From an uncultured Prevotellaceae bacterium (GTDB lineage: Bacteria; Bacteroidota; Bacteroidia; Bacteroidales; Bacteroidaceae), in assembly GCA_946415705.1 (NCBI GenBank), contig CAMKTN010000006.1, positions 1 through 64,000 of the forward strand: DNA of 64,000 nt. The letters run 5' to 3'. Positions 35,872 through 44,308 of this stretch are shown one piece after another. The translations under genes were made by a program, and so were the position numbers. Position 1 is the stretch's first letter. Every line of letters begins with the position of its first letter. The notes beneath the pieces were generated by a model. The model saw only the letters and a program-made list of their open reading frames with translations. It did not search any database and was not told the origin of the DNA.

Positions 35872-38067
35872 CTATACCAGCGCGAAGTCTAATTGTTTCT
35901 TGTCGAGGTTAGCGCGCGCCACCTCCACACGCACGGGATCGCCGAGAGTGTAGCGATGGTGGTGACGGCGTCCGACAAGCTGGTAGTTACGCTCGTCGAA
36001 CTCGTAGTAGTCATCATCGAGGTCGCGCAGCGGCACCATACCCTCGCATTTCGTTTCGTTGAGTTCCACGTAGAGACCGAACTCCGAGATGCCCGAGATA
36101 ATGCCGTCGAACTCCTGACCGAGTCTGTCGGCCATAAACTCCACTTGCTTGTATTTGATGCTGGCACGCTCGGCGAGGGCTGCAGTCTGCTCCATCTCTG
36201 AGCTCTGTTCGCACAGCGCCTCATACTTCTCCTGATTGGCAGAGCGACCACCCTCGGCATAACGGGTGAGCAGGCGGTGTACCATCAGATCCGGATAGCG
36301 ACGAATGGGCGACGTGAAATGGGTATAGTAATCGAAGGCAAGGCCGTAGTGGCCAATGTTAATGGTGGAGTACTTGGCCTTCATCATCGCACGCAGGGCC
36401 ACCATCTCCACGAGGTTCTGCTCCTTCTGGCCTTGTACCTCGTGCAGGAGCTTGTTGAGGTTCTTGCTGATATCCTGCTTGGAGCCCGAGGTCCTGAGCT
36501 TACGACCGAACTTGGACACGAATTGCGACAGGTTCATGAGCTTGTCCTGGTCGGGCTGCTCGTGGATGCGATAGACGAAGGTCTTCTTTGACTTACTGTT
36601 TCCACCTTCATTCTTTTTGCCACCTTTCACCTTTCCTATGCTCTCCGCCACCGTGCGGTTGGCCAGCAGCATGAACTCCTCGATGAGCTTATTGGCATCC
36701 TTGGCCACCTTCACGTAAGTGCCGATGGGATGGCCCTTCTCATCGATGTCGAAGCGCACCTCTGGGCGGTCGAAATCCACAGCCCCCGCCGCAAAACGCT
36801 TCTCGCGCAGCTGCTTGGCAAGGGCGTTCAGGGTGTTCAGCGCGTCCTCAAAGCCTGCGGTCGGCGCGTTGGGGTCGCCGTCAAACAATTGCTGCACCTC
36901 CTCATACGCAAAACGGCGGTCGCTCTTGATGACGGTGTGTGCCAGATGCCAGTGCTTCACCTCGGCCTTCTCGTTCATCTCGAAGATGACGCTGTAGCAT
37001 AGTTTCTCCTCGTCGGGACGCAGGGAGCAGATGAAGTTGCAGAGGCGCTCGGGCAGCATCGGGATGGTGCGGTCCACGAGATAGACAGATGTCGCACGCT
37101 TGATGGCTTCCTTGTCAATGAGGCTCCCCTCGGTAACATAGTGAGAGACATCGGCAATATGGACGCCGACCTCAAACATTTTACAATTTGACGATTTACA
37201 ATTTACGATTTCTTTAAACGAGAGGGCATCGTCGAAGTCCTTGGCATCGCGCGGGTCGATGGTGAAGGTGAGGCGGTCACGGAAGTCCTCGCGCTCGGCA
37301 TAGTCCTGCGCCGTAATGGCAGCCTCAATATGGTTGGCGGCATCTTCCACTGCCTTGGGATAGGTGTAGGGCAGTCCGAACTCAGCGAGGATGGCATGCA
37401 TCTCCGTCTCGTTCTCGCCCGACTTACCCAAGACTTCTACCACCTTGCCGATGGGATTCTTGGAGCCATCGGGCCACTCGATAATCTTCACGATGACCTT
37501 ATCGCCGTCTTTGCCGCCTTTAAGCTGCCCCTTGGGAATGAAGATGTCGTTGGAGAGCGTGCGGTCCTCGGTGAGCAGGAAGGCGAAATCCTTGCGCACG
37601 CTGAGCTTACCCACGAAACTCTTATCGGCGCGCTGCAGGATGGCGGTCACCTGCGCTTCGCGAACATGACCACGACGACGGGCCATCATCTGCACCTTCA
37701 CGCGGTCGCCGTCCATAGCGTGCAGCGAGTTACGCTCCGCCACCAGAATGGGCTCGCCTCCATCATCGGGTAGGAACGTGTTCTTGCCGTTGTGCTTACG
37801 ACGGAAGGTGCCCTCCATGACGGTGGATTTCGTGGCCAGCATATAACGCATCTGCGACTGCTCAATGATATAGTCGTCCATGAGCAGGTCATCCAGCACA
37901 TCCATGCATAACAACTTCGCCGGATGTGTGTTGAGATGTAACTCACGGAAGATGGTCTTGATGTCTATCACCTCCCCTGCCCGATGCTGGAAAAGGTCCA
38001 TCACCAGCTCGCTCAGCATCTGCTTGTTCAGGCGTCGTGCGCCCTGCTTATTCTTGCCTTTTGTCAT
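35872..38067 (-). CDS. rnr: Ribonuclease R
   Basis: A 731-residue 3'-to-5' exoribonuclease. In order: N-terminal winged-helix-like region (about 10-60), cold-shock/OB domains, the RNB catalytic core (TFTIDPRDAKDFDDALSF, with the metal-binding aspartates) and a C-terminal S1 domain (FDGIISGISEFGLYVEL). A heptamer array (37181-37208) is translated as KEIVNCKSSNCKMFEVG, inserted just after the catalytic motif between KEI and FEVGVHIADVSHYV. This is a striking place for an insertion. Confidence 0.95.
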   Translation of the reverse strand: MTKGKNKQGARRLNKQMLSELVMDLFQHRAGEVIDIKTIFRELHLNTHPAKLLCMDVLDDLLMDDYIIEQSQMRYMLATKSTVMEGTFRRKHNGKNTFLPDDGGEPILVAERNSLHAMDGDRVKVQMMARRRGHVREAQVTAILQRADKSFVGKLSVRKDFAFLLTEDRTLSNDIFIPKGQLKGGKDGDKVIVKIIEWPDGSKNPIGKVVEVLGKSGENETEMHAILAEFGLPYTYPKAVEDAANHIEAAITAQDYAEREDFRDRLTFTIDPRDAKDFDDALSFKEIVNCKSSNCKMFEVGVHIADVSHYVTEGSLIDKEAIKRATSVYLVDRTIPMLPERLCNFICSLRPDEEKLCYSVIFEMNEKAEVKHWHLAHTVIKSDRRFAYEEVQQLFDGDPNAPTAGFEDALNTLNALAKQLREKRFAAGAVDFDRPEVRFDIDEKGHPIGTYVKVAKDANKLIEEFMLLANRTVAESIGKVKGGKKNEGGNSKSKKTFVYRIHEQPDQDKLMNLSQFVSKFGRKLRTSGSKQDISKNLNKLLHEVQGQKEQNLVEMVALRAMMKAKYSTINIGHYGLAFDYYTHFTSPIRRYPDLMVHRLLTRYAEGGRSANQEKYEALCEQSSEMEQTAALAERASIKYKQVEFMADRLGQEFDGIISGISEFGLYVELNETKCEGMVPLRDLDDDYYEFDERNYQLVGRRHHHRYTLGDPVRVEVARANLDKKQLDFALV
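37181..37208. repeat. In-frame heptamer array in the RNB core of rnr
   Basis: Four units TTACAAT, TTGACGA, TTTACAA, TTTACGA, followed by TTTCTTT. It encodes VNCKSSNCK within the catalytic domain. Confidence 0.75.
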
Positions 38068-38162
38068 GGGTTTATTCGATTAGTTAGTTGCAAATTAACA
38101 CAAAATATTCGAGAAGGCGTGCATCTGAGCCCAATTTTTTTGCCCATTTAACCAAAATAAAG

Positions 38163-38170
38163 TACTTTTG
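38163..38170 (+). promoter_or_regulatory. -7 promoter element (TACTTTTG) for the epimerase gene
   Basis: TACTTTTG matches TAnnTTTG and lies 21 bp before ATG 38192. Confidence 0.65.
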
Positions 38171-38191
38171 CCAGCAAAATTGTCATTCATT

Positions 38192-39238
38192 ATGAAAATC
38201 CTTGTGACAGGAGCATCCGGCTTCATCGGCAGTTTCATGGTCAGCGACGGACTCGAGCGCGGCCACGAGATGTGGGCGGGAATGCGCCACAGCAGCAGCA
38301 AGCAATACCTCACCGACCCGCGCATCCGCTTCGCGGAGCTCGACCTCAGCCGTCCAGACAAGCTGCGCGAACAGCTTCAGCGCTACAAGCAGGCGACGGG
38401 CGGCTCGGGATGGGACTACGTGATTCACGCCGCCGGCGCCACAAAGTCCCTGAAGCGTGAAGGCTTCTTCCGTACGAACACCGAGGGCACGAAGAACCTC
38501 GTCACGGCGCTTCGCGACTGCGATATGATGCCGAAGCGCTTCGTCTTCGTCAGCTCCCTCAGCATCTTCGGGGCTATTCGGGAGGAGAAGATTGGAACCG
38601 ACGGCTCCAAGCAGCTCTACATTCCCATCTCCGACAAAGACACCCCTCGCCCCAACACCGCCTATGGCGAGAGCAAGCTGGCGGCCGAGACGTGGCTTCG
38701 TGCGCAGACGGATGTGCCTTGGGTCATCCTGCGTCCCACGGGAGTCTATGGTCCGCGCGAGCGTGACTACTTCTTGATGGCACAGAGCATCAAGCAACAT
38801 GTAGATTTCGCCGTGGGCTACCAACCACAGGAGATTACCTTCGTGTATATGATGGACGTCGTGCAGGCCGCCTTCCTCGCCTGCGAACGACCAGCGGCCG
38901 ATGTCCTCCACCACGCCTATTTCCTCTCCGACGGCAACAGCTACAATAGCCGCGCTTTCAGCGACCTGCTGCAGAAAGAGATCGGTACGCGCTTCGTCCT
39001 ACATATCAAAGCGCCGCTGTGGTTCCTGCGCCTCATCTGCACCGTCAACGGCACCGTATGCCGCTTGATGGGCAAACTCACGACGCTGAACATGGACAAA
39101 TACCACATCCTGGCACAGCGCAACTGGAACTGCGACATCGAGCCCGCCCGCCGCGAACTGGGCTACGAACCCAAATGGAACCTCGAGGACGGTGTCCGCG
39201 AGAGTGTGAAATGGTATAAGGAAGCAGGATGGCTTTAG
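38192..39238 (+). CDS. NAD-dependent epimerase/dehydratase family protein
   Basis: A 348-residue extended short-chain dehydrogenase. The Rossmann motif is TGASGFIG near the N-terminus and the catalytic Tyr-Lys pair is in AYGESKLAAE; ILRPTGVYGPRERDYF is the usual substrate-domain signature. The group includes nucleotide-sugar epimerases and sterol dehydrogenase-like enzymes; the substrate cannot be predicted. ATG 38192 is chosen over a TTG at 38168 that lies in the promoter element. The PAP2 gene follows, separated by a heptamer array. Confidence 0.9.
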   Translation: MKILVTGASGFIGSFMVSDGLERGHEMWAGMRHSSSKQYLTDPRIRFAELDLSRPDKLREQLQRYKQATGGSGWDYVIHAAGATKSLKREGFFRTNTEGTKNLVTALRDCDMMPKRFVFVSSLSIFGAIREEKIGTDGSKQLYIPISDKDTPRPNTAYGESKLAAETWLRAQTDVPWVILRPTGVYGPRERDYFLMAQSIKQHVDFAVGYQPQEITFVYMMDVVQAAFLACERPAADVLHHAYFLSDGNSYNSRAFSDLLQKEIGTRFVLHIKAPLWFLRLICTVNGTVCRLMGKLTTLNMDKYHILAQRNWNCDIEPARRELGYEPKWNLEDGVRESVKWYKEAGWL

Positions 39239-39241
39239 GCG

Positions 39242-39262
39242 AAATTGAGAATTGCAAATTGA
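39242..39262. repeat. Heptamer array between epimerase and PAP2 genes
   Basis: Units AATTGAG, AATTGCA, AATTGAG stand just before the PAP2 start and probably take the place of its ribosome-binding leader. Confidence 0.65.
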
Positions 39263-39266
39263 GAGA

Positions 39267-40298
39267 ATGAAAGGTTGTAAGGTAATATTATTGCCGATAG
39301 AAAAGATCTCTGCTTGGTATTGCGCACTGACCAGTGTGCTGATGCTCGTCATGATGCCACGCCTGGCAGATCCCGTGGAGATGCTGCTGACACGTGTAGA
39401 GTGGCTGGCCCTGACCGCCGCAGTCATCGCCCTGTCCCATTACCTGACTCATTCCCCTCGCACAAAAGACCTTCAATGCACCATTTTTAACTCTCAACTC
39501 TCAACCTTCAACGCTCAACTTTTCATACGCGTCCTCGCCCAGATGGCATGGCTACCACGATGGTACCCCGACACGTATGAGTTCAATCGCACACTGCCAA
39601 ACCTGGATTACTTGTTCGCCGCCTATGAGCAATCGCTCTTCGGCTGTCAGCCCTCGATAGAGTTCAGTCAAGCCTTACCCGGCGCGCTGTGGAGCGAGGC
39701 CTTCAATCTGGGCTATTTCAGCTACTTCCCCATGATTGCCGCCCTCGTCATCACCATCTTCATCCTCGAATCCCGCAAACCCTCCCCCCTCCCCCATCAG
39801 ACATCAGCCATCAGACATCAGCCATCATCCTTCCTCTCCGTCTCCGCCATCATCCAGACGGCCTTTTACATCTATTACCTTATTTATATCTTCGTGCCTG
39901 TCACAGGCCCTCAGTTCTACTTCCAGGCCGTAGGCATTGATGAAATCCTGCAAGGCCACTTTCCTGCCCTTGGCACCTATTTCAGCAGCCACACCGAGAT
40001 GCTACCAGCACCCGGCTGGACCGACGGCCTCTTCAACCACCTTGTGGCGATGGCCCATGAAGCTGGCGAGCGTCCCACGGCAGCCTTCCCCAGCAGCCAC
40101 ATCGGCATCTCCACGATTGTGATGATGCTGGCCTACCGCCATGCCCCCCGCATCCTTCCCTATATGCTACCCCTCTGGATGCTCCTCTGCTGTGCCACCG
40201 TCTATATCCAGGCCCACTACGTCATCGACGCCATCGCCGGCCTCCTCACCGCCCCCCTCGCCCTCTACCTTTCCACCCTACTCTCCCGCAAACTTTAA
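39267..40298 (+). CDS. PAP2-family membrane phosphatase (Aur1-like group)
   Basis: A 343-residue polytopic protein with about six TM helices. The conserved histidine motifs are AAFPSSHIGIST (motif 2) and YIQAHYVIDAIAG (motif 3). The KxxxxxxRP first motif of soluble-type PAP2 enzymes was not found, which resembles the inositolphosphotransferase Aur1-like group. Two heptamer arrays are translated in frame: IFNSQLSTFNAQL (39489-39523) and HQTSAIRHQPSS (39795-39829), both in loops between TM helices. ATG 39267 is preferred to TTG 39252, which lies in the repeat array. Confidence 0.85.
   Translation: MKGCKVILLPIEKISAWYCALTSVLMLVMMPRLADPVEMLLTRVEWLALTAAVIALSHYLTHSPRTKDLQCTIFNSQLSTFNAQLFIRVLAQMAWLPRWYPDTYEFNRTLPNLDYLFAAYEQSLFGCQPSIEFSQALPGALWSEAFNLGYFSYFPMIAALVITIFILESRKPSPLPHQTSAIRHQPSSFLSVSAIIQTAFYIYYLIYIFVPVTGPQFYFQAVGIDEILQGHFPALGTYFSSHTEMLPAPGWTDGLFNHLVAMAHEAGERPTAAFPSSHIGISTIVMMLAYRHAPRILPYMLPLWMLLCCATVYIQAHYVIDAIAGLLTAPLALYLSTLLSRKL
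39489..39523. repeat. In-frame heptamer array 1 in the PAP2 gene
   Basis: Five units AACTCTC, AACTCTC, AACCTTC, AACGCTC, AACTTTT, translated as NSQLSTFNAQLF. Confidence 0.85.
39795..39829. repeat. In-frame heptamer array 2 in the PAP2 gene
   Basis: Five units CATCAGA, CATCAGC, CATCAGA, CATCAGC, CATCATC, translated as HQTSAIRHQPSS. Confidence 0.85.
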
Positions 40299-40320
40299 TC
40301 CAATTGATAATCAAAATGAA

Positions 40321-40344
40321 AGAGGCGACCTCGCGGTCGCCTCT
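40321..40344. terminator. Hairpin terminator after the PAP2 gene, possibly bidirectional
   Basis: A perfect 10-bp stem AGAGGCGACC/GGTCGCCTCT with a TCGC loop. The plus-strand tail is weakly T-rich (TGTCATCG); the minus-strand tail TTCATTTTGATT is better. Confidence 0.65.
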
Positions 40345-40476
40345 TGTCATCGTTAGTGTTCTTTTGGTTATGAAGTTATTCTAAGAACGGGGGTGAAGTT
40401 TCACAACTTCGAATTGCAGGAATACTGCAAAGAGGGAAGCACTAACTGTTGTTTTATAGAAAAAGCAAAAATGAAA

Positions 40477-40935
40477 TCATTGAAGGTGTAAGGTGTCAGT
40501 GGGTATCAACTCCGCTGAGCGGATATCCAACGGTGTGGTCTCATCAACGTTCAGCTCATCCTGTTCCTGCACGGCCACTTGTTCTTGTGCGGGCTCGGTT
40601 CGCGAACCGGTGGAGTATTCTACGGCTGTTCCCATCACCACGGCGAAGGCCAGGAAAGCTGCCACGCGATAGAGGGGGCGCAGGCGAACGTGTAGCGAGA
40701 TGGGCTGCGCCTTGACATGGTATTCACCTGTCAGCGCCAGGATGCGCTCATGGAACGATTCATCGAGGTGTGCCGCTGCCAGGTCACGCTCGGCAATGAA
40801 CAATGCCTGCCACTTACGGAGATGTTCCGGCAACTCTTCCTGTGCGAAGAACTTCTTCAGGATCTGCTCCTCTTCAAGGGTTGTCTCGCCCTCGAAATAG
40901 CGGTCGATGAGCTGTTCGATGTATTTGTAGTCCAT
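40477..40935 (-). CDS. Single-pass membrane protein, putative anti-sigma partner
   Basis: A 152-residue protein with an acidic helical N-terminal domain (YIEQLIDRYFEGETTLEEEQ, about 4-50), a TM segment (about 90-107, YRVAAFLAFAVVMGTAVEY) and a short acidic extracytoplasmic tail. It lies 83 bp downstream of an ECF sigma factor on the same strand, as anti-sigma-like proteins do in Bacteroidetes; the activity is inferred from that. A 14-bp palindrome CGGTTCGCGAACCG (40596-40609) is translated as part of STGSRTEPAQ just after the TM segment. Confidence 0.7.
   Translation of the reverse strand: MDYKYIEQLIDRYFEGETTLEEEQILKKFFAQEELPEHLRKWQALFIAERDLAAAHLDESFHERILALTGEYHVKAQPISLHVRLRPLYRVAAFLAFAVVMGTAVEYSTGSRTEPAQEQVAVQEQDELNVDETTPLDIRSAELIPTDTLHLQ
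40596..40609. repeat. Perfect palindrome inside the putative anti-sigma gene
   Basis: CGGTTCG/CGAACCG, 7-bp arms with no loop, in codons just after the TM segment. Confidence 0.5.
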
Positions 40936-41018
40936 CATCTGTTGATGCGTGTTACTAAAGGGAAGACGATTGAGCGGCGCAAAAGTTACAGCGCCGTCCG
41001 ATATTTAACATTCTTTAA

Positions 41019-41498
41019 TTATGCTTGCAAGGCCTCATAACGCTGACGAATACGTCCGCGGGCGCGGTGGAGATAGACGCGCACCTGGTCTTCGGTGAGG
41101 CTGAGCTGCTCTGCGATCTCGCGGTAGGTGAAGCCTTCAATGTCCCGCAGCCGCACGAGGTCGTCCAAGGGTGGCGGGAGTTCTGCTATCAACTGATGCA
41201 GGAGGGCCAGCTGCCCTTCGGTGTCACCGGTGGGTGAGGTCGTCAGTGTCGCCGTCGTCTGTGCGTTCATCGACTCCGTGCGACTCATCTTCTTTTTCCG
41301 GTCTAATGCCAGGTTCTTACAGATCTGCGTGAGCCAAGCCTGCACATTCTCAATGCTCTCCCACTCCGCGCGGCGCTCCCAAGCCCGCAACATGGTATCT
41401 TGCACGACATCCTCGGCCTCCGTAGCATCCATAAGGATGTTGAGAGCCATGCGAAACAAACGGTCGCTGTGGGGCAGTATGTCTGTGCGAAGATCCAT
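41019..41498 (-). CDS. ECF-type RNA polymerase sigma factor
   Basis: A 159-residue sigma-70 family factor with only regions 2 and 4. Region 2 reads FRMALNILMDATEAEDVVQD with the WLTQICKNLALD segment, and region 4 reads FTYREIAEQLSLTEDQVRVYLHRAR. It would direct RNA polymerase to a specific promoter set; the stimulus and regulon are unknown. The adjacent membrane protein is its likely regulator. A nine-unit heptamer array separates it from argB. Confidence 0.93.
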   Translation of the reverse strand: MDLRTDILPHSDRLFRMALNILMDATEAEDVVQDTMLRAWERRAEWESIENVQAWLTQICKNLALDRKKKMSRTESMNAQTTATLTTSPTGDTEGQLALLHQLIAELPPPLDDLVRLRDIEGFTYREIAEQLSLTEDQVRVYLHRARGRIRQRYEALQA

Positions 41499-41506
41499 TG
41501 TCCATC

Positions 41507-41569
41507 CTCAACTATCAATTGTCAACTGTCAATTTTCAATTCTAGATTTTCAATTCTCAATTTTCAATT
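41507..41569. repeat. Nine-unit heptamer array at the argB stop codon
   Basis: Units CTCAACT, ATCAATT, GTCAACT, GTCAATT, TTCAATT, CTAGATT, TTCAATT, CTCAATT, TTCAATT. The argB stop codon (41564-41566) is part of it, and the array reaches almost to the sigma factor start. Confidence 0.9.
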
Positions 41570-42331
41570 TCCCACTATCACCGTTCCTCCTTGGAGGTCA
41601 GAGATATGGGTGATACGGACAGCGGCGACACCAGCACGGATGGCCGCAAAGGCATTCTCCAGCTTGGGAATCATACCACCAGCGATGGTGCCGTCAGCCA
41701 CGAGGGCTTTGAAGCTCTCTTCCGTGATTTGGGGAATCAGGCTGGCGGGGTCTGCGGGGTCGCGCATGACACCGGGGAGTTCGAAGCAGTAGGTAAGAGT
41801 AGCGTTAGGCGCGACCGCGCTTAAGGCTACAGCTGCTGTCTGCGCCATCGTGTCAGCATTGATATTGAGCATGTGACCTTGGCCGTCGTGGGTGAGAGGA
41901 GCAATGACAGGGGTGATGCCCATCTCCAGCAGGCGCATGAGCTGAGCGCCGTCGGCGCTATCGACATCGCCTACGAAGCCGAAGTCCACGCCCTCGGGCG
42001 TGATGGGACGGCGATGGGCACGGACGAGGTTTATGTCAGCGCCTGTAAGTCCCAAGGCATTGACGCCCCTGGCCTGCAGCTGCGCCACGATGTTCTTATT
42101 GACCAGACCGCCATAGACCATTGTCACCACCTTCAGCATCTCGGCATCCGTGATGCGGCGCCCGCCTACCATCTGACTCTCAATACCCAGCTGCTTCGCC
42201 AGGTTGGTGGCGGTACGTCCGCCACCGTGCACCAGCACCTTCGGCCCGGGAACAGCGCAAAACTGATCCAGCAGGATGCTAAGGCTGGCCGGCTCTTCAA
42301 CGACCGCGCCCCCGACCTTGATGACGTTCAT
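41564..42331 (-). CDS. argB: Acetylglutamate kinase
   Basis: A 255-residue amino-acid kinase that phosphorylates N-acetyl-L-glutamate in arginine synthesis. KVGGAVVEEP at the N-terminus, VHGGGRTATNLAKQLG for substrate binding, and the C-terminal NADTMAQTAAVALSA and GGMIPKLENAFAAIRAGV segments are all present. ATG 42331 (MNVIKVGG) is preferred because the upstream in-frame ATG would translate a heptamer array (TMDKGQST). Both start and stop codons touch repeat arrays. It lies downstream of speA. Confidence 0.95.
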   Translation of the reverse strand: MNVIKVGGAVVEEPASLSILLDQFCAVPGPKVLVHGGGRTATNLAKQLGIESQMVGGRRITDAEMLKVVTMVYGGLVNKNIVAQLQARGVNALGLTGADINLVRAHRRPITPEGVDFGFVGDVDSADGAQLMRLLEMGITPVIAPLTHDGQGHMLNINADTMAQTAAVALSAVAPNATLTYCFELPGVMRDPADPASLIPQITEESFKALVADGTIAGGMIPKLENAFAAIRAGVAAVRITHISDLQGGTVIVGN

Positions 42332-42364
42332 TGTCGATTGTCCCTTGTCCATTGTCAATTGTAA
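42330..42364. repeat. Heptamer array at the argB start codon
   Basis: Units ATTGTCG, ATTGTCC, CTTGTCC, ATTGTCA, ATTGTAA fill the speA-argB gap; the argB start codon lies in the first unit. Confidence 0.85.
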
Positions 42365-42367
42365 ATA

Positions 42368-44260
42368 TCACTCCAAATACGTGTATCCATACAGTCCTGC
42401 CCTGTAATTGCTGATGAACTCCTTGCCTTCGCTCTCGGTGATCTTGCCGTCTTTCACGGCACGGCTGACCCAGATCTCCAAGCGGCGCACGAGCTTCTTG
42501 GGATCGTACTGCACATATTCCAGCACATCGGCCACCGTTTCGCCATCGATAATCTGGTCTATCTCATAGCCTTCCTTGGACACGGAGATGTGCACGGCAT
42601 TCGTGTCGCCGAAGAGGTTGTGCATATTGCCGAGGATCTCCTGATAGGCACCTACGAGGAAGACACCTATATAGTAATGTTCATCCGATTTCACCGCGTG
42701 CAGAGGGATATAGTTGGTTTGATGACCGCCATTCACATAGGTAGTAATCTTACCGTCGCTGTCGCAGGTAATGTCCTGCAGCGTGGCACTGCGCGTGGGT
42801 TGCTCGCCAAGGCGCGCTATCGGCATAATGGGGAAGAGCTGGTCGAGGGCCCAGCTGTCGGGCATCGACTGGAAGAGGGAGAAGTTGCAGAAGTACTTGT
42901 CGGCCATCTGCTTGTCCAGGGCGCGCAGCTCATCGGGCACATGCTTCTGGTGGTGTGCCAACTCGGCCACCTCATGACTGATGGCCCAATAGATGGATTC
43001 TATCTGCGCACGCGTCTTCAAGTCGATGATGCCGTGGCGGAACAGGTCAAGGGCCTCCTCGCGGATGTCCTCCGCGTCGTGCCAGTCCTCGAGCAGCGAA
43101 CGGCTGCTGAGCTTGTCCCAAATCTCCGTCAGGTCATGCACCAGCTTGTGGTCGCTTTCGCCGGGTTCAAAGTCCTCTGGCATCTGCGGGGCGCAGACAC
43201 TCTCCAGGACGTCCACGATGAGCACGCTGTGTTGTGCCGTCAGCGAACGCCCGCCCTCCGTGATGATATTGGGATGCGGGATGCCATTCTGGTTCGCAGC
43301 CTCCACGAGCGTATAGACGCAGTCGTTGACATACTCCTGAATGCTGTAGTTGACGCTCGACTCGCTGTTGCTGGAGCGCGTGCCGTCGTAATCGACACCC
43401 AGGCCGCCACCACAATCGATGAACTCGATATTGAAGCCCATCGAATGAAGCTGCACATAGAACTGTGCCGCCTCGCGCAGCGCCGTGGAGATACGGCGTA
43501 TCTTCGTAATCTGGCTACCGATGTGGAAGTGCAGGAGCTTCAGGCAGTCGCGAAGCCCCATTTCATCGAGCATTTGCAGTGCCATGAGGAGCTCGGAGCT
43601 GTTCAGTCCGAACTTCGACGCATCGCCGCCGCTCTCGCTCCACTTACCGCTGCCGTTGGCTGCCAGCTTAATGCGGATGCCGAGGTTGGGACGCACGCCC
43701 AAGCGCTGGGCCGTCTCGGCGATGATCTTCAGCTCCGGCAGTTTCTCGATGACGAGGAACACGCGCTTACCCATCTTCTGCGCCAGCAGCGCCAGCTCAA
43801 TGAAGTTCTGGTCCTTGTGACCGTTGCAGATGATGAGGCTGTCGCTGTCCATGTTCGTGGCCAGCACGGCGTGCAGCTCGGGCTTCGAGCCCGCTTCCAG
43901 TCCCAGGTTATAGCGTTTGCCGTGGCTGATGATCTCCTCCACGACGGGTCGCATCTGGTTCACCTTGATGGGGAAGATGATGAAGTGCTCCGCCTGGTAG
44001 TTATACTCCTTGGCAGCCTTGCGGAAGCACTCGTCGGTCTTCTCGATGCGGTTGTCAAGGATGTCGGGGAAGCGCAGCAGCACAGGAGCCGTGACATGGC
44101 GGGTCGCCAGCTCATCGATAACCTCTTTCAGGTCCACCTGCACGTTGTTCTTCTTAGGCGTCACATAGACGTGTCCCTTATCGTTGATGCCAAAATAGCT
44201 CACGCCCCAACCTTTGATGTTGTAGAGCTCTTCGGAATCTTCAATGCGCCATTTCTTCAT
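42368..44260 (-). CDS. speA: Biosynthetic arginine decarboxylase
   Basis: A 630-residue PLP enzyme of the Fold III group that converts arginine to agmatine for polyamine synthesis. The PLP lysine is in IFPIKVNQMRPVVEEI; EAGSKPELHAVLA and FIDCGGGLGVDYDGTRS are the SpeA signatures, and the C-terminal helical domain reads MHNLFGDTNAVHI. Length matches the family. argB is just downstream, so arginine supply and use are neighbours. The joint with aroK upstream is a nonamer array. Confidence 0.96.
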   Translation of the reverse strand: MKKWRIEDSEELYNIKGWGVSYFGINDKGHVYVTPKKNNVQVDLKEVIDELATRHVTAPVLLRFPDILDNRIEKTDECFRKAAKEYNYQAEHFIIFPIKVNQMRPVVEEIISHGKRYNLGLEAGSKPELHAVLATNMDSDSLIICNGHKDQNFIELALLAQKMGKRVFLVIEKLPELKIIAETAQRLGVRPNLGIRIKLAANGSGKWSESGGDASKFGLNSSELLMALQMLDEMGLRDCLKLLHFHIGSQITKIRRISTALREAAQFYVQLHSMGFNIEFIDCGGGLGVDYDGTRSSNSESSVNYSIQEYVNDCVYTLVEAANQNGIPHPNIITEGGRSLTAQHSVLIVDVLESVCAPQMPEDFEPGESDHKLVHDLTEIWDKLSSRSLLEDWHDAEDIREEALDLFRHGIIDLKTRAQIESIYWAISHEVAELAHHQKHVPDELRALDKQMADKYFCNFSLFQSMPDSWALDQLFPIMPIARLGEQPTRSATLQDITCDSDGKITTYVNGGHQTNYIPLHAVKSDEHYYIGVFLVGAYQEILGNMHNLFGDTNAVHISVSKEGYEIDQIIDGETVADVLEYVQYDPKKLVRRLEIWVSRAVKDGKITESEGKEFISNYRAGLYGYTYLE

Positions 44261-44272
44261 ATTCTATAATTT

Positions 44273-44308
44273 TTATGGGGCCAATAGGGCCAATGGGGCT
44301 AATAGGTT
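44273..44308. repeat. Nonamer array between aroK and speA
   Basis: Four units TTATGGGGC, CAATAGGGC, CAATGGGGC, TAATAGGTT. The last overlaps the aroK stop codon. Same family as 32204-32239 and 54213-54239. Confidence 0.8.
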
